Source of the DNA: an uncultured Blautia sp.
GTDB lineage: Bacteria > Bacillota > Clostridia > Lachnospirales > Lachnospiraceae
Assembly: GCA_900552095.1 (NCBI GenBank)
Contig: URYM01000013.1
Location: forward strand, 1-17,976
Length of the DNA stretch: 17,976 bases
Direction of reading: 5' to 3'
Below the pieces are notes generated by a model, which made no database searches, was not told the DNA's origin, and saw nothing but the letters and a program-made list of their open reading frames with translations. The translations under genes and the position numbers were made by a program. Of this stretch, positions 6,324 through 14,090 are shown one piece after another. Numbering within the stretch: position 1 is the first letter of the stretch; each line of letters starts with the position of its first letter.

Positions 6324-7244
6324 TTAAAACGGAGTTCCGTCCAGGTCATACGGAGTGATCTGATACACATAATAATTCAGCCAGTTTGTATACAGGTTAT
6401 TGGCGTGGGAACGCCACAGAAGAAGCGGCTTCTCCCCATCATTATCCCCCGGATAATAATTCTTCGGCAGACTGATCTCAAGCCCTTTTCCTTTATCCCG
6501 CTTATACTCTCCATCCAGCGTAATTCTGTCGTATTCCGGGTGCCCCATCACAAAAATCTGCCTTCCATCCTGAGCCATGGCAAGAAATACTCCCGCCTCC
6601 TCCGACTCAGCCAGAACCGTCAGCTCGCTGCAGTTATGAATATCTTCGGCCGGAACCTCCGTGTGACGGGAGTGAGGCGCCAGAAACATATCGTCAAAGC
6701 CTCTTACCAGAGGAGTCTTCCGGTTCTGCACCTTATGCCAGAACAGACCGAACATTTTCTCCGGCAGCATTTTTTTCTTCAGGCCGTAGTGATAGTAAAG
6801 CCCTGCCTGGGCGCCCCAGCACAGATAAATCGTAGAGGTTACAGATGTCTTGCTCCACTCCATAATCTCTGTCAGTTCTTCCCAGTAATCCACTTCCTCA
6901 AATTCCATCTGTTCCACCGGAGCGCCGGTAATGATCATACCGTCAAATTTCTGGCTTTTCAGTTCCCGGAAGGTCTGATAAAACTTATTCAGATGGCTCA
7001 TGGAAGTATTTTTTGACTCGTGGCTCTCCACATGCATAAATGTAATATCCACCTGCAGCGGCGTATTGGAGAGGGATCGAAGGAGCTGAAGCTCTGTCTC
7101 CTCTTTCAGAGGCATAAGATTCAGGATCAGTATCTTCAGCGGACGGATATCCTGATGAAAGGAGCGGTTCTCATCCATCACAAAGATATTTTCCCTCTCC
7201 AGAATTTCTTTTACCGGCAAATCATTCTGTATTTTAATCGGCAT
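6324..7244 (-). CDS. metA: Homoserine O-acetyltransferase (MetA family)
   Basis: Cytoplasmic enzyme that activates homoserine by O-acylation, the first committed step of methionine synthesis. The 306-residue length is that of full MetA. Catalytic residues are at the family positions: Cys142 in YLCWGAQAG, His235 and Glu237 in MGHPEYD. Residue 111 is Glu ([11 protein letters not shown]). Published work on Bacillus cereus and E. coli MetA showed that Glu here favours acetyl-CoA and Gly favours succinyl-CoA, so the acetyl product is predicted despite the usual succinyltransferase name. It is 21 nt downstream of cls and probably translated from the same transcript. No SAM riboswitch or T-box fits in that gap, so local methionine control is not evident. 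AAGGATGG about ten bases upstream is a loose ribosome site. Confidence 0.95.
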   Translation of the reverse strand: MPIKIQNDLPVKEILERENIFVMDENRSFHQDIRPLKILILNLMPLKEETELQLLRSLSNTPLQVDITFMHVESHESKNTSMSHLNKFYQTFRELKSQKFDGMIITGAPVEQMEFEEVDYWEELTEIMEWSKTSVTSTIYLCWGAQAGLYYHYGLKKKMLPEKMFGLFWHKVQNRKTPLVRGFDDMFLAPHSRHTEVPAEDIHNCSELTVLAESEEAGVFLAMAQDGRQIFVMGHPEYDRITLDGEYKRDKGKGLEISLPKNYYPGDNDGEKPLLLWRSHANNLYTNWLNYYVYQITPYDLDGTPF

Positions 7245-7265
7245 TCTTTTCTACCATCCTTTTCT

Positions 7266-8852
7266 TTACATCAGCGGTGCGATCAGCCGTAAGACTCCGC
7301 CGCACAGCCGGGAAAATGTTCCACGTTTATTACAGTCGCTCAGGGTGATCTGCTGAGACATTTTAAGACATTTCTGCATGTCTTCCTCAATTCTGGCAAT
7401 CTCGGGAACCTGATACATATAAGCGCCGCACTCAAAATGAAGATAGAGACTGCGGTAATCCATGTTGATCGTTCCCACCACTGCTTTCTCATCATCCGAG
7501 ACAAACACTTTCGCATGGACAAAACCCGGTGTATATTCATAAATCTTCACACCGCTCTCCAGAAGTTCCGGATAATACGTCTTAGCCAGAGTAAAGGCAT
7601 ACGGCTTGTCCGGAATGTGCGGCATCAGAATGATAACCTCCACCCCTCTCTTGGCCGTGTAAGTCAGCGCCGTGATCATATCATGATCCAGGATCAGATA
7701 CGGTGTCATAATATGTACATACTTGTTGGCCGTATTCAAAATGTCCATATAAACCAGGGCGCCCACGTTTTCATTGTCCAGCGGACTGTCCCCGTAAGGC
7801 ATCACGTAGCCGGGAGCGTTCGCCACCTCCGGCAGGCGGGGCACCGAGAGATAATTGTGATAATTCTCTTTTCCCTCGTCAATCCCCCACATCTGAAGAA
7901 ACATCAGCGTAAAGTTCTTTACTGCATCTCCCTTCACCATCACGGCCGTGTCTTTCCAGTGACCAAACCGCATTTTCTGATTAATATATTCATCTGCCAG
8001 ATTAATGCCCCCGGTAAATGCAGTATGCCCGTCGATCACCACAATTTTCCGGTGATCCCGGTTATTCTGAACCGTAGACAATGCAGGACGGATCGGTCCA
8101 AACACCTTGCACTTGATCCCCAGAGATTCCAGATACTCAGGATAACTGTAGGGCAGAAGCTTGATCATGCAGGTTCCGTCATACATAAAACGAACCTCCA
8201 CGCCTTCTTTCACCTTCTGTACCAGGATTTCCCTCACCGTATCCCACATGTAGCCCTCCGCTACAATGAAATACTCCATGAAGATAAAGTGCTCTGCTTT
8301 TTTCAGCTCTTCCACCAGTCTCTTAAACTTATCCTCGCCCAGCGGAAAATATTCCACCGTGCTGTTTCTGTAGATCGGATAATTTCCCTTCTGATCCACA
8401 TAGCGGGCCAGACTTGCCACCCGGGGATTCTCCGCTTCCAGTTCTTCAAGAACCCTCGACTCCTGATTGACATATTTTCTCGTCTCATGGATGATCCTGG
8501 TCAGCTTCCGGTTCATCATCCGCGATCCCACCTGCATGGACACAAAAATATAAAGCAGCGTTCCAAACACCGGAAAAATCAGCATAGGAACCATCCAGGC
8601 CAGTTTATAATCCGGACTTCCTTCTTTATTAATGATGATAACGACTACCACCGCCGTCAGGATCAAATAGGCTCCGTACAGATAAACCAGATATTTCTGC
8701 AGAAAGGTAACTCCCAGAAGGAGTACCACAACCTGGAGAACCAGTGCAAGTATAATAACAGTGGTACGTCCGAAGAGCAGCTGAACCGCTCCCTGCTTTC
8801 CCTTTTCCACTGTGATCCTCTTCTCCACCTTCGGATCTCTTTGTCTGCTCAC
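7266..8852 (-). CDS. cls: Cardiolipin synthase
   Basis: Membrane enzyme that condenses two phosphatidylglycerols into cardiolipin and glycerol. The 528-residue chain has two or three N-terminal hydrophobic helices (about 30-50, 53-74 and 84-106) and then two phospholipase D domains. Both HxKxxxxD motifs are intact: His267/Lys269/Asp274 in DHRKIVVID and His446/Lys448/Asp453 in VHAKVFVSDD. The start is GTG, supported by an AGGGGGAG ribosome site; the first residues are charged and cytoplasmic. It has its own near-consensus promoter just behind ligA and is followed after 21 nt by metA, a pairing with no obvious metabolic link. A second cls elsewhere in the genome is possible. Confidence 0.95.
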   Translation of the reverse strand: MSRQRDPKVEKRITVEKGKQGAVQLLFGRTTVIILALVLQVVVLLLGVTFLQKYLVYLYGAYLILTAVVVVIIINKEGSPDYKLAWMVPMLIFPVFGTLLYIFVSMQVGSRMMNRKLTRIIHETRKYVNQESRVLEELEAENPRVASLARYVDQKGNYPIYRNSTVEYFPLGEDKFKRLVEELKKAEHFIFMEYFIVAEGYMWDTVREILVQKVKEGVEVRFMYDGTCMIKLLPYSYPEYLESLGIKCKVFGPIRPALSTVQNNRDHRKIVVIDGHTAFTGGINLADEYINQKMRFGHWKDTAVMVKGDAVKNFTLMFLQMWGIDEGKENYHNYLSVPRLPEVANAPGYVMPYGDSPLDNENVGALVYMDILNTANKYVHIMTPYLILDHDMITALTYTAKRGVEVIILMPHIPDKPYAFTLAKTYYPELLESGVKIYEYTPGFVHAKVFVSDDEKAVVGTINMDYRSLYLHFECGAYMYQVPEIARIEEDMQKCLKMSQQITLSDCNKRGTFSRLCGGVLRLIAPLM

Positions 8853-8867
8853 GTCTTCTCCCCCTCT

Positions 8868-8921
8868 CGTAAAAAGGCACCTCTGTTGTCATATATCTAG
8901 TTATTCTATCGCCTTTTTACG
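8868..8921 (-). terminator. 11-bp inverted repeat spanning the ligA-cls junction
   Basis: CGTAAAAAGGC (8868-8878) and GCCTTTTTACG (8911-8921) are perfectly complementary with a 32-nt loop. A transcript reading through from ligA would contain both arms and could terminate. A transcript from the cls promoter at 8903-8931 would begin inside the loop and contain one arm only. Confidence 0.55.
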
Positions 8922-8931
8922 GCCTTGTCAA
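8903..8931 (-). promoter_or_regulatory. Near-consensus sigma-A promoter of cls-metA
   Basis: On the minus strand TTGACA (8926-8931), exactly 17 bp, TAGAAT (8903-8908). The -35 box is one base beyond the ligA stop codon. The distal arm of the 11-bp inverted repeat sits in the spacer. Confidence 0.8.
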
Positions 8932-8932
8932 T

Positions 8933-10891
8933 TTATCTGTATTTCCCGTCCAGAAAATCCTGTTCTGTCAGAATCGGGATCCCCAGTTCCCTCGCTTTTT
9001 TATTTTTGGCAGATCCGGAAGACGCATCATTATTAATCAGGAAACTGGTTTTGGAAGTGACGCTTCCGGTAACTTTTCCGCCTCTGCGCTCAATTTCTTC
9101 TTTTAATTCTTTCCGATTGGCAAAATGTTCCACCGCACCTGTGATCACAAAAGTCAGACCGGCAAGATCCTGCTCTGCCTCCGCAGTCTGTTCCTTCTCG
9201 ATCGTGAGAAAGGGCAGAAGTTCCTCCAGTTTTTTCTGATTCTCCGAATCCTGAAAATAATCCACAATACTTCCCGCAATCACCCCGCCATTTCCGTCAA
9301 TCTCCGAAAATTCTTCCGCAGAAGCCTGCCTGATCTTCTCCAGATCACTGTCAAAAGCACGGCAGATCAGTTTCGCTCCGGCGAGTCCCACATTGGGAAT
9401 CCCCAGCCCGTAGAGCAGCCGGGGCAGAGTGGTGCGGCGCGCCCGCTCAATGCCTTCTGTCAGATTAAGGAAAGATTTTTCCCCGAACCCTTCCAGATTC
9501 ACAATCACTTCCCTGTGTTCTTTTAAACGGAAAATATCTGCCAGGCTGTGGATCAGTCCGTGGCCGATAAATTTTTCCAGCGTCATCTCCGAGACTCCGT
9601 CGATATTCAGGGCGTCCCGGCTGACAAAAAGGCTGTAGGACTTGATCGCCCGGGCCGGACAGGATGGATTGGTACAGCAGAGCGTCTCCACTTCATTGAC
9701 CTTTCTGATCTCGGCTCTCTCCCCGCAGGCCGGACACCTGTTAATAATGTCCAGAAGACCGCTCCGGGTCAGGTTCTCCGCGATCTGCGGAATAATCATA
9801 TTCGCTTTGTACACCTGGATTTCATCCCCGATTCCCAGTTCCAGCCCCCGCATAATGCTGATATTGTGAAGGCTTGCCCGGGTCACCGTTGTCCCTTCCA
9901 GTTCCACCGGATCAAAAATCGCCACCGGATTAATAAGGCCGGTTCTGGAGGGACTCCACTCGATCTCTCTTAAATGTGTATTCTGCAGCTCATCCGCCCA
10001 TTTAAAGGCGAAGGAATTTCTCGGAAATTTAGCCGTGCTTCCCAGAGACTCCCCATAGGCAATATCATCGTAAGTAGCTACCAGACCGTCGGAAGGAAAA
10101 TCATTATGCGCCACCGCTTCTGAAAAATACGCCATGGCCTCATCCAGCGTCTTCGCTGTCACCTTCCGATAATAGACCGTCTCAAAGCCCTGCCTGTTCA
10201 GCCACTCCATCTGGCGGGCTCTGGAATTTTCAAAATCCACCCCCGGGGCAGATACCAGGGCAAAAGCAAAAAAGCGGACACTCCGGCTGGCTGTCACCTG
10301 GTTATTCAGCTGCCGCACAGAACCGCTGCAGAGATTTCTGGGATTCTTATAGCGCGCTTCCCCGTCCGGGATTTCCCGGTTGATCCGCTCAAAATCCGAA
10401 TACGTAATAATGGCCTCACCGCGCAGAACCAGTTCCCCCTGATAGGGAATCTGAAGCGGAAGATTTTTAAATACCCGGGCATTATTGGTGATCACTTCGC
10501 CGATCACCCCGTTTCCCCGGGTGACTGCCTTGAGAAGCTGTCCATCCCTGTAAGTCAGTACCACAGTAAGGCCGTCCAGCTTCCAGGAGAGCAGCGCTTC
10601 CTGCTCCCCCAGAAAACTTCTTAAGCCTTCCACATCTTTCGTCTTGTCCAGGGAGAGCATGGGGCTTTCATGCGCTTCCTTGGGAAGTTCGTCCACAGCC
10701 TCATATCCCACCTTCACCGTGGGACTTCCCGCCAGCACCATTTTTGTCTCCTTCTCCAGCGCTTCCAGCTCATCATACAGCCTGTCATATTCCAGATTGC
10801 TCATAATTTCCCGGTCTTCCTGATAATAAGCCCGGGCCGCCCGGTTTAAAAGCTCCGCCAGCTCTTTCATCCGCTCTCTTTTATCCATCAT
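8933..10891 (-). CDS. ligA: NAD+-dependent DNA ligase, divergent NAD-binding domain
   Basis: Seals nicks in DNA during replication and repair, using NAD+. The 652 residues carry all LigA modules: N-terminal Ia domain, adenylation domain with the nucleotidyl lysine Lys104 in SWKLDGL, OB fold, zinc finger (Cys386, Cys389, Cys406, Cys411), helix-hairpin-helix array (about 465-520) and a C-terminal BRCT domain (about 576-652). Several usually fixed positions differ. The Ia motif YHxxDxPxIsDxEYD reads YYQEDREIMSNLEYD, so His and one Asp that contact NMN are Tyr and Asn. TRGDGxxGED reads TRGNGVIGEV, and the OB-fold stretch AGDVIP reads ANMIIP. I recall similar changes in other Lachnospiraceae ligases, so this may be a lineage trait. 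The start overlaps the rluF stop (ATGA), with AAGGAG upstream. Confidence 0.94.
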   Translation of the reverse strand: MMDKRERMKELAELLNRAARAYYQEDREIMSNLEYDRLYDELEALEKETKMVLAGSPTVKVGYEAVDELPKEAHESPMLSLDKTKDVEGLRSFLGEQEALLSWKLDGLTVVLTYRDGQLLKAVTRGNGVIGEVITNNARVFKNLPLQIPYQGELVLRGEAIITYSDFERINREIPDGEARYKNPRNLCSGSVRQLNNQVTASRSVRFFAFALVSAPGVDFENSRARQMEWLNRQGFETVYYRKVTAKTLDEAMAYFSEAVAHNDFPSDGLVATYDDIAYGESLGSTAKFPRNSFAFKWADELQNTHLREIEWSPSRTGLINPVAIFDPVELEGTTVTRASLHNISIMRGLELGIGDEIQVYKANMIIPQIAENLTRSGLLDIINRCPACGERAEIRKVNEVETLCCTNPSCPARAIKSYSLFVSRDALNIDGVSEMTLEKFIGHGLIHSLADIFRLKEHREVIVNLEGFGEKSFLNLTEGIERARRTTLPRLLYGLGIPNVGLAGAKLICRAFDSDLEKIRQASAEEFSEIDGNGGVIAGSIVDYFQDSENQKKLEELLPFLTIEKEQTAEAEQDLAGLTFVITGAVEHFANRKELKEEIERRGGKVTGSVTSKTSFLINNDASSGSAKNKKARELGIPILTEQDFLDGKYR

Positions 10892-11619
10892 TCTCTCTCC
10901 TTCTGCGCCGGACTGTCCGCCGTCAGTTCTTCCAGTTTTCTTAATTCTTCCCCGGTGATTTCCCGGTACTTTCCCTCCGGCAGATCTCCCAGTGTAATAT
11001 TCATAATCCGTGTACGGGTCAGTCTGCGCACCTCATAGCCAAACGTCCGGCACATTCTCCGGATCTGCCGGTTCAGTCCCTGCGTAAGAATCATGGTAAA
11101 GCTGTTTGGCCCAACCTTTTTCACTCTGCAGGGGCGGGTTGTCTGACCCAGTTCTTTTAAATAGACACCCTGGCTCATTTTCTGAAGAAATTCTCCCGTT
11201 ACCGGTTTATCTACAGAAACCCAGTATTCCTTTTCATGGTAATTCCCCGCCCGCATAATCTTATTGACCAGCTCGCCCCGGTTCGTAAGCAGAAGAAGCC
11301 CCTGCGACTCCTTATCCAGCCTTCCCACCGGATAAATTCTCACCGGATAATTCACGTAATCAACTACATTATTTTTTTCCTTCTTCTCCGCTGTACAGAC
11401 AATCCCTCTGGGTTTATGAAAGGCAAGAAGCACCGGTCTTTCTTCTTTTTGGACTCTCCTGCCCCTGCACAGGATCACCTCGCTGCCGGTCACCCGCCAG
11501 CCCATCCCGACGGCTCTTCCGTCCACCGTCACCTCGCCAGCCTCGATCAGCCGGTCTGCCTCCCGTCTGGAACAGATGCCCGCCTCACTCAAAAATTTAT
11601 TCAATCTGATCCCTTCCAT
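10888..11619 (-). CDS. rluF: 23S rRNA pseudouridine synthase, RluF-like
   Basis: Isomerises a uridine of 23S rRNA to pseudouridine; in E. coli RluF acts at U2604. The N-terminal S4 RNA-binding domain (about 4-50: LNKFLSEAGICSRREADRLIEAGEV) is followed by an RsuA/RluB/RluF-type catalytic domain. The catalytic aspartate is Asp102 in VGRLDKESQGLLLLTN. Also visible are the RAGNYHEKEYWVSVDKP stretch, the QGLNRQIRRMC motif and the LTRTRIMNI segment, which is closer to RluF than to RsuA or RluB. The exact target is inferred. GAGGAG six bases upstream supports the ATG. It overlaps ligA by 4 nt (translational coupling) and has an extended -10 promoter at 11658-11686. Confidence 0.92.
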   Translation of the reverse strand: MEGIRLNKFLSEAGICSRREADRLIEAGEVTVDGRAVGMGWRVTGSEVILCRGRRVQKEERPVLLAFHKPRGIVCTAEKKEKNNVVDYVNYPVRIYPVGRLDKESQGLLLLTNRGELVNKIMRAGNYHEKEYWVSVDKPVTGEFLQKMSQGVYLKELGQTTRPCRVKKVGPNSFTMILTQGLNRQIRRMCRTFGYEVRRLTRTRIMNITLGDLPEGKYREITGEELRKLEELTADSPAQKERE

Positions 11620-11657
11620 AGCCGTCTCCTCGTTTTATCATTTCCTTCAATATCCGC

Positions 11658-11686
11658 ATTATACCAAATCCGGAAAAGTCCGTCCA
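11658..11686 (-). promoter_or_regulatory. Sigma-A promoter of rluF-ligA with extended -10
   Basis: On the minus strand TGGACG (11681-11686), 17 bp, TATAAT (11658-11663), with TG one base before the -10 box. It starts about 38 bp before the rluF ATG. The remainder of the 290-nt gap (11687-11849) is AT-rich without a convincing gene. Confidence 0.72.
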
Positions 11687-11849
11687 GATACCGGATCGGA
11701 AAACCTTTCTCCGCGAAAGTTTCGATTTCCTTTAAAGATTCTTCATGAACTTTCCGTTTCTTTTAGAATTTGTACATACTTCGATCACATTTATCCCTTA
11801 TAGTATATTACAGATAGTTGATAAACCACTCACTATCTCCCCCCTCATT

Positions 11850-11884
11850 AAAAAAGCGGCCTGCTCACGCAGGCCACTTTTTTT
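11850..11884 (-). terminator. Strong bidirectional terminator after uppP
   Basis: GGCCTGC (11858-11864), loop TCAC, GCAGGCC (11869-11875), extended by one mismatch and an A6/T7 duplex. On the minus strand it ends in GCTTTTTT, 26 nt past the uppP stop. Confidence 0.92.
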
Positions 11885-11909
11885 GTCTCTTTTTCTTTTC
11901 CAATACAGA

Positions 11910-12815
11910 TCAGGCCAGAAAGTTTTTGGCTGCAAAATATCCCAGCACAAGCGTTCCCAGAATAATCCGATACCATCCAAACACCTTAAAATCATGCTTT
12001 TTAATATATCCCATCAGGAACTTAATCGCAAAAATGGAAACTGCAAAGGCAACTGCCATTCCCACAATCAGGATCATAAGCTCCTGACCGGAAAAATCGA
12101 GGCCAAATTTGATGATCTTTAAAAAGCTCGCTCCAAACATCACCGGCACGGCCAGATAAAACGTATACTGGGCTGCCAGCTGGCGGGAGGTTCCCAGAAG
12201 AATCCCTCCTATAATCGTCGCTCCGGAACGGGAGGTTCCCGGAATGACTGCCAGAACCTGAAAAATACCGATGTACAGAGCCATCCGAAAAGTCAGATCT
12301 TTCATGCGGCAGATCGAAGTCTCCCGGTTTCTGTTATAGTTCTCTATGATAATGAAGAGAATACCGTAAACGATCAGCGTGACAGATACTACCACATAAT
12401 TATTCAGATGGGCTTCGATCCAGTCATCCAGTGTCAGACCGATAATCATGGCGGGAAGACAGGATACTGCGATCTTCAGCCACAGCACGATCTTCCCCAT
12501 ATCCACATACTTGTCTGCCCAGCGCTGCAGACCTCCCAGAACTTTTCTGTCACTGATCTTTACCCAGGCGCTCTTCTGTCCTGTCCGCTTTCCGTGAAAA
12601 GGCCAGAGCTTACTCCAGTAAATAACCAGAACAGCCAGGATCGCTCCCAGCTGAATCACTACCAGGAACATCTGAAAAAATTCTTCGCTCACGTTCAGAT
12701 GGACAAACTCATCCACCAGGATCATATGACCTGTGCTGCTGATGGGAAGCCATTCGGTGATCCCTTCCACAATTCCCAGGAAAACTACTTTCAACAATTC
12801 TACCACTGATTCCAT
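11910..12815 (-). CDS. uppP: Undecaprenyl-diphosphatase (BacA/UppP)
   Basis: Integral membrane phosphatase that converts undecaprenyl diphosphate to the monophosphate carrier used for peptidoglycan and wall-polymer export; overproduction gives bacitracin resistance. The 301-residue chain has about eight hydrophobic helices. Both signature regions are intact: GIVEGITEWLPISSTGH with Glu17, Glu21 and His30, and PGTSRSGAT at 192-200 with the catalytic-site Arg196. The length is slightly above the usual 265-290 because of a charged loop (about 70-105). AAAGGAG lies six to seven bases before the ATG. It is a single-gene unit with its own promoter (12881-12909) and terminator (11850-11884). Confidence 0.96.
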   Translation of the reverse strand: MESVVELLKVVFLGIVEGITEWLPISSTGHMILVDEFVHLNVSEEFFQMFLVVIQLGAILAVLVIYWSKLWPFHGKRTGQKSAWVKISDRKVLGGLQRWADKYVDMGKIVLWLKIAVSCLPAMIIGLTLDDWIEAHLNNYVVVSVTLIVYGILFIIIENYNRNRETSICRMKDLTFRMALYIGIFQVLAVIPGTSRSGATIIGGILLGTSRQLAAQYTFYLAVPVMFGASFLKIIKFGLDFSGQELMILIVGMAVAFAVSIFAIKFLMGYIKKHDFKVFGWYRIILGTLVLGYFAAKNFLA

Positions 12816-12880
12816 ACTTTCTCCTTTCCCTTACATCCCCCTCTAAATCTATTCCTGTCTGCAATGTTTAAGTCTTCCAA

Positions 12881-12909
12881 AGTGTATCACACTCCCCTTT
12901 CCTTGTAAA
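12881..12909 (-). promoter_or_regulatory. Sigma-A promoter of uppP
   Basis: On the minus strand TTTACA (12904-12909), 17 bp, TACACT (12881-12886), with TGA directly before the -10 box (extended -10). Confidence 0.7.
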
Positions 12910-12976
12910 GCATTCCCCTTCCCTTTTCCTAAATAGTACTCTTTTGTCAGATTTTCAAAAAAATTTCAAAAAAGTG

Positions 12977-13005
12977 TTGACATTCAATGGGAAATCGAGT
13001 ATAGT
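12977..13005 (+). promoter_or_regulatory. Consensus promoter of tRNA-Leu
   Basis: TTGACA (12977-12982), 17 bp, TATAGT (13000-13005). The tRNA starts 46 bp further on. A small CGC-UUCG-GCG hairpin (13027-13036) lies in the leader. Promoter is divergent from that of uppP. Confidence 0.85.
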
Positions 13006-13050
13006 ATTTTTTGCAAGCGAGTTAAGCGCTTCGGCGTAGCTCTGAAATAT

Positions 13051-13134
13051 GCAGGAATGGCGGAATTGGCAGACGCGCAGGCTTCAGGTGCCTGTGGTCG
13101 CAAGACTGTGCGGGTTCAAGTCCCGCTTCCTGCA
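13051..13134 (+). tRNA. tRNA-Leu (anticodon CAG)
   Basis: An 84-nt class II tRNA. The acceptor stem GCAGGAA/TTCCTGC is perfect with discriminator A. The anticodon stem CAGGC/GCCTG holds the loop TTCAGGT, giving anticodon CAG, which reads CUG. A long variable arm (GGTCGCAAGACT region) and the T-loop GGTTCAAGTCCC are typical of tRNA-Leu. CCA is not encoded (ACT follows), so it is added after transcription. It is a lone tRNA gene with no visible integrase or attachment duplication beside it. Confidence 0.97.
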
Positions 13135-13160
13135 CTCTTTTTTTATTCTCTTTAAAAAAT

Positions 13161-13217
13161 CACATAATACAAAATGGATGCAGCGTTTTGGCGTCTGCAT
13201 CCATTTTGTATTATGTG
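13161..13217 (-). terminator. 23-bp perfect stem-loop between tRNA-Leu and the GtrA-like gene
   Basis: Arms 13161-13183 and 13195-13217 are complementary at all 23 positions around an 11-nt loop (CGTTTTGGCGT). The right arm contains the stop codon of the GtrA-like gene (13211-13213). On the minus strand the hairpin is followed by ATTTTTT, so it can terminate that operon; on the plus strand it follows tRNA-Leu and the tail is T/C-rich. Confidence 0.8.
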
Positions 13218-13621
13218 TCTTCTTTCTTCCGAAATATGATCCATCTGCTGGCAAGATAATTCAGAAGAATCACCAGCAAATTGGAAAAAATCTTCATCCA
13301 GAGATCCGGCCACAGCCACAGTTCAACCGTCACCCACATCCAGCCCATATCAAAAAATCCGGTCAGAAGACGACAGCCAAAGAAAGCCGGCACTTCTCTT
13401 TTCAGGATTTCCCACTGAAAGGAACGGCTGTCAAACACAAACCTCTTATTGGTCACAAAAGCGAAGAGAACGGCCAGAACCCAGGCTGCCGCCGTGGCCG
13501 GAACCGTTCCCCAGTTTCCCACCCGGCTGAATAAGCCGTAGGAGAGAATATTTACCATTGTGGTACATATGCCAAAAAAGAGATAGGAGATCAGATGTCT
13601 TATCCTGCTGTCCGTCTTCAC
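13211..13621 (-). CDS. GtrA-like four-helix membrane protein
   Basis: Small polytopic protein of the GtrA/DPMS family, thought to move or stabilise lipid-linked sugars, or to anchor glycosyltransferases. Four hydrophobic helices are visible. Family-like features are ISYLFFGICTTMVN near the start, FAFVTNKRFVF in the middle and LVILLNYLASRWIIFRK at the end. I place the start at GTG 13621, one base after the lspA-like stop, with the purine-rich GAGGGAAGAGAAGTAGG upstream. A TTG at 13645 in the same frame would add eight residues but has no ribosome site. It is the last gene of the clpX operon; its stop lies inside a 23-bp hairpin. No glycosyltransferase partner is nearby. Confidence 0.85.
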   Translation of the reverse strand: MKTDSRIRHLISYLFFGICTTMVNILSYGLFSRVGNWGTVPATAAAWVLAVLFAFVTNKRFVFDSRSFQWEILKREVPAFFGCRLLTGFFDMGWMWVTVELWLWPDLWMKIFSNLLVILLNYLASRWIIFRKKEDT

Positions 13622-13622
13622 C

Positions 13623-14090
13623 CTACTTCTCTTCCCTCTTTCCAAAAATCTGTCCGGCCAGGATCAGAATACCTCCCAGAAATACGCACATATCCGCCAG
13701 ATTAAATACCAGACGGCGAAGCGCCTTCCATTTTACATTAAACCGGAAGTAATCTGTGACAAACCCCTGGCGGACCCGGTCCAGCCAGTTGCTCAGACCG
13801 CCTCCCAGCGCAAGGGCATATCCCGTCTTCTCAGCTGTCCGCCCTTTTTCCTTCAGCAAGTGAAAAAAATCCATCATAAAGCTGATCAGCAGGCCGCCGG
13901 TTCCCCACTTGACCGCCTCCGGCTTTTCAGCCCCTATACCGCCGGCGATCCCTTTATTATGACATTTGCAGAGCAGGATCCGGTCTCCCGCTACTTCCCG
14001 CACTACGCCTTCTTTCATAGAACGCTCCATGCGGTTTTTTATCTTCCACTCCGCTGCCACTACCAGAACAAGGATTCCTACAAAGATCAT
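13623..14090 (-). CDS. Signal peptidase II (LspA)-like protein
   Basis: A 155-residue membrane protein with the conserved blocks of prolipoprotein signal peptidase: HNKGIAGGI (Asn45), GGGLSNWLDRVRQGFVTDYF (Asn101, Asp104, Arg105, Asp113) and VFNLADMCVFLGG (Asn130, Asp133). Asp113 and Asp133 correspond to the aspartyl catalytic pair, so activity is possible. The first block normally seen in LspA (D-Q-x-x-K near residue 15) is replaced by AEWKIKNRM, and the NxGAAFG block is altered, so this is a divergent member. It may be a second enzyme, while a canonical lspA lies elsewhere. Its ATG overlaps the stop of the zinc-ribbon gene (ATGA). Confidence 0.8.
   Translation of the reverse strand: MIFVGILVLVVAAEWKIKNRMERSMKEGVVREVAGDRILLCKCHNKGIAGGIGAEKPEAVKWGTGGLLISFMMDFFHLLKEKGRTAEKTGYALALGGGLSNWLDRVRQGFVTDYFRFNVKWKALRRLVFNLADMCVFLGGILILAGQIFGKREEK

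Noticed and set aside
7437..8900. 487-codon plus-strand frame opposite cls
   Set aside because: The histidine/arginine-rich translation is the mirror of the cls coding strand and shows no family features.
11620..11800. A minus-strand open frame of about 50 codons upstream of rluF
   Set aside because: It has no start codon with a ribosome site, runs into rluF out of frame, and contains the rluF promoter.
13040..13220. Attachment site of an integrated element at tRNA-Leu
   Set aside because: No direct repeat of the tRNA 3' end and no integrase or phage gene is seen nearby.
13622..13645. TTG at 13645 as the GtrA-like start
   Set aside because: No ribosome site precedes it; GTG at 13621 follows a purine-rich stretch and the operon spacing is then 1 nt.
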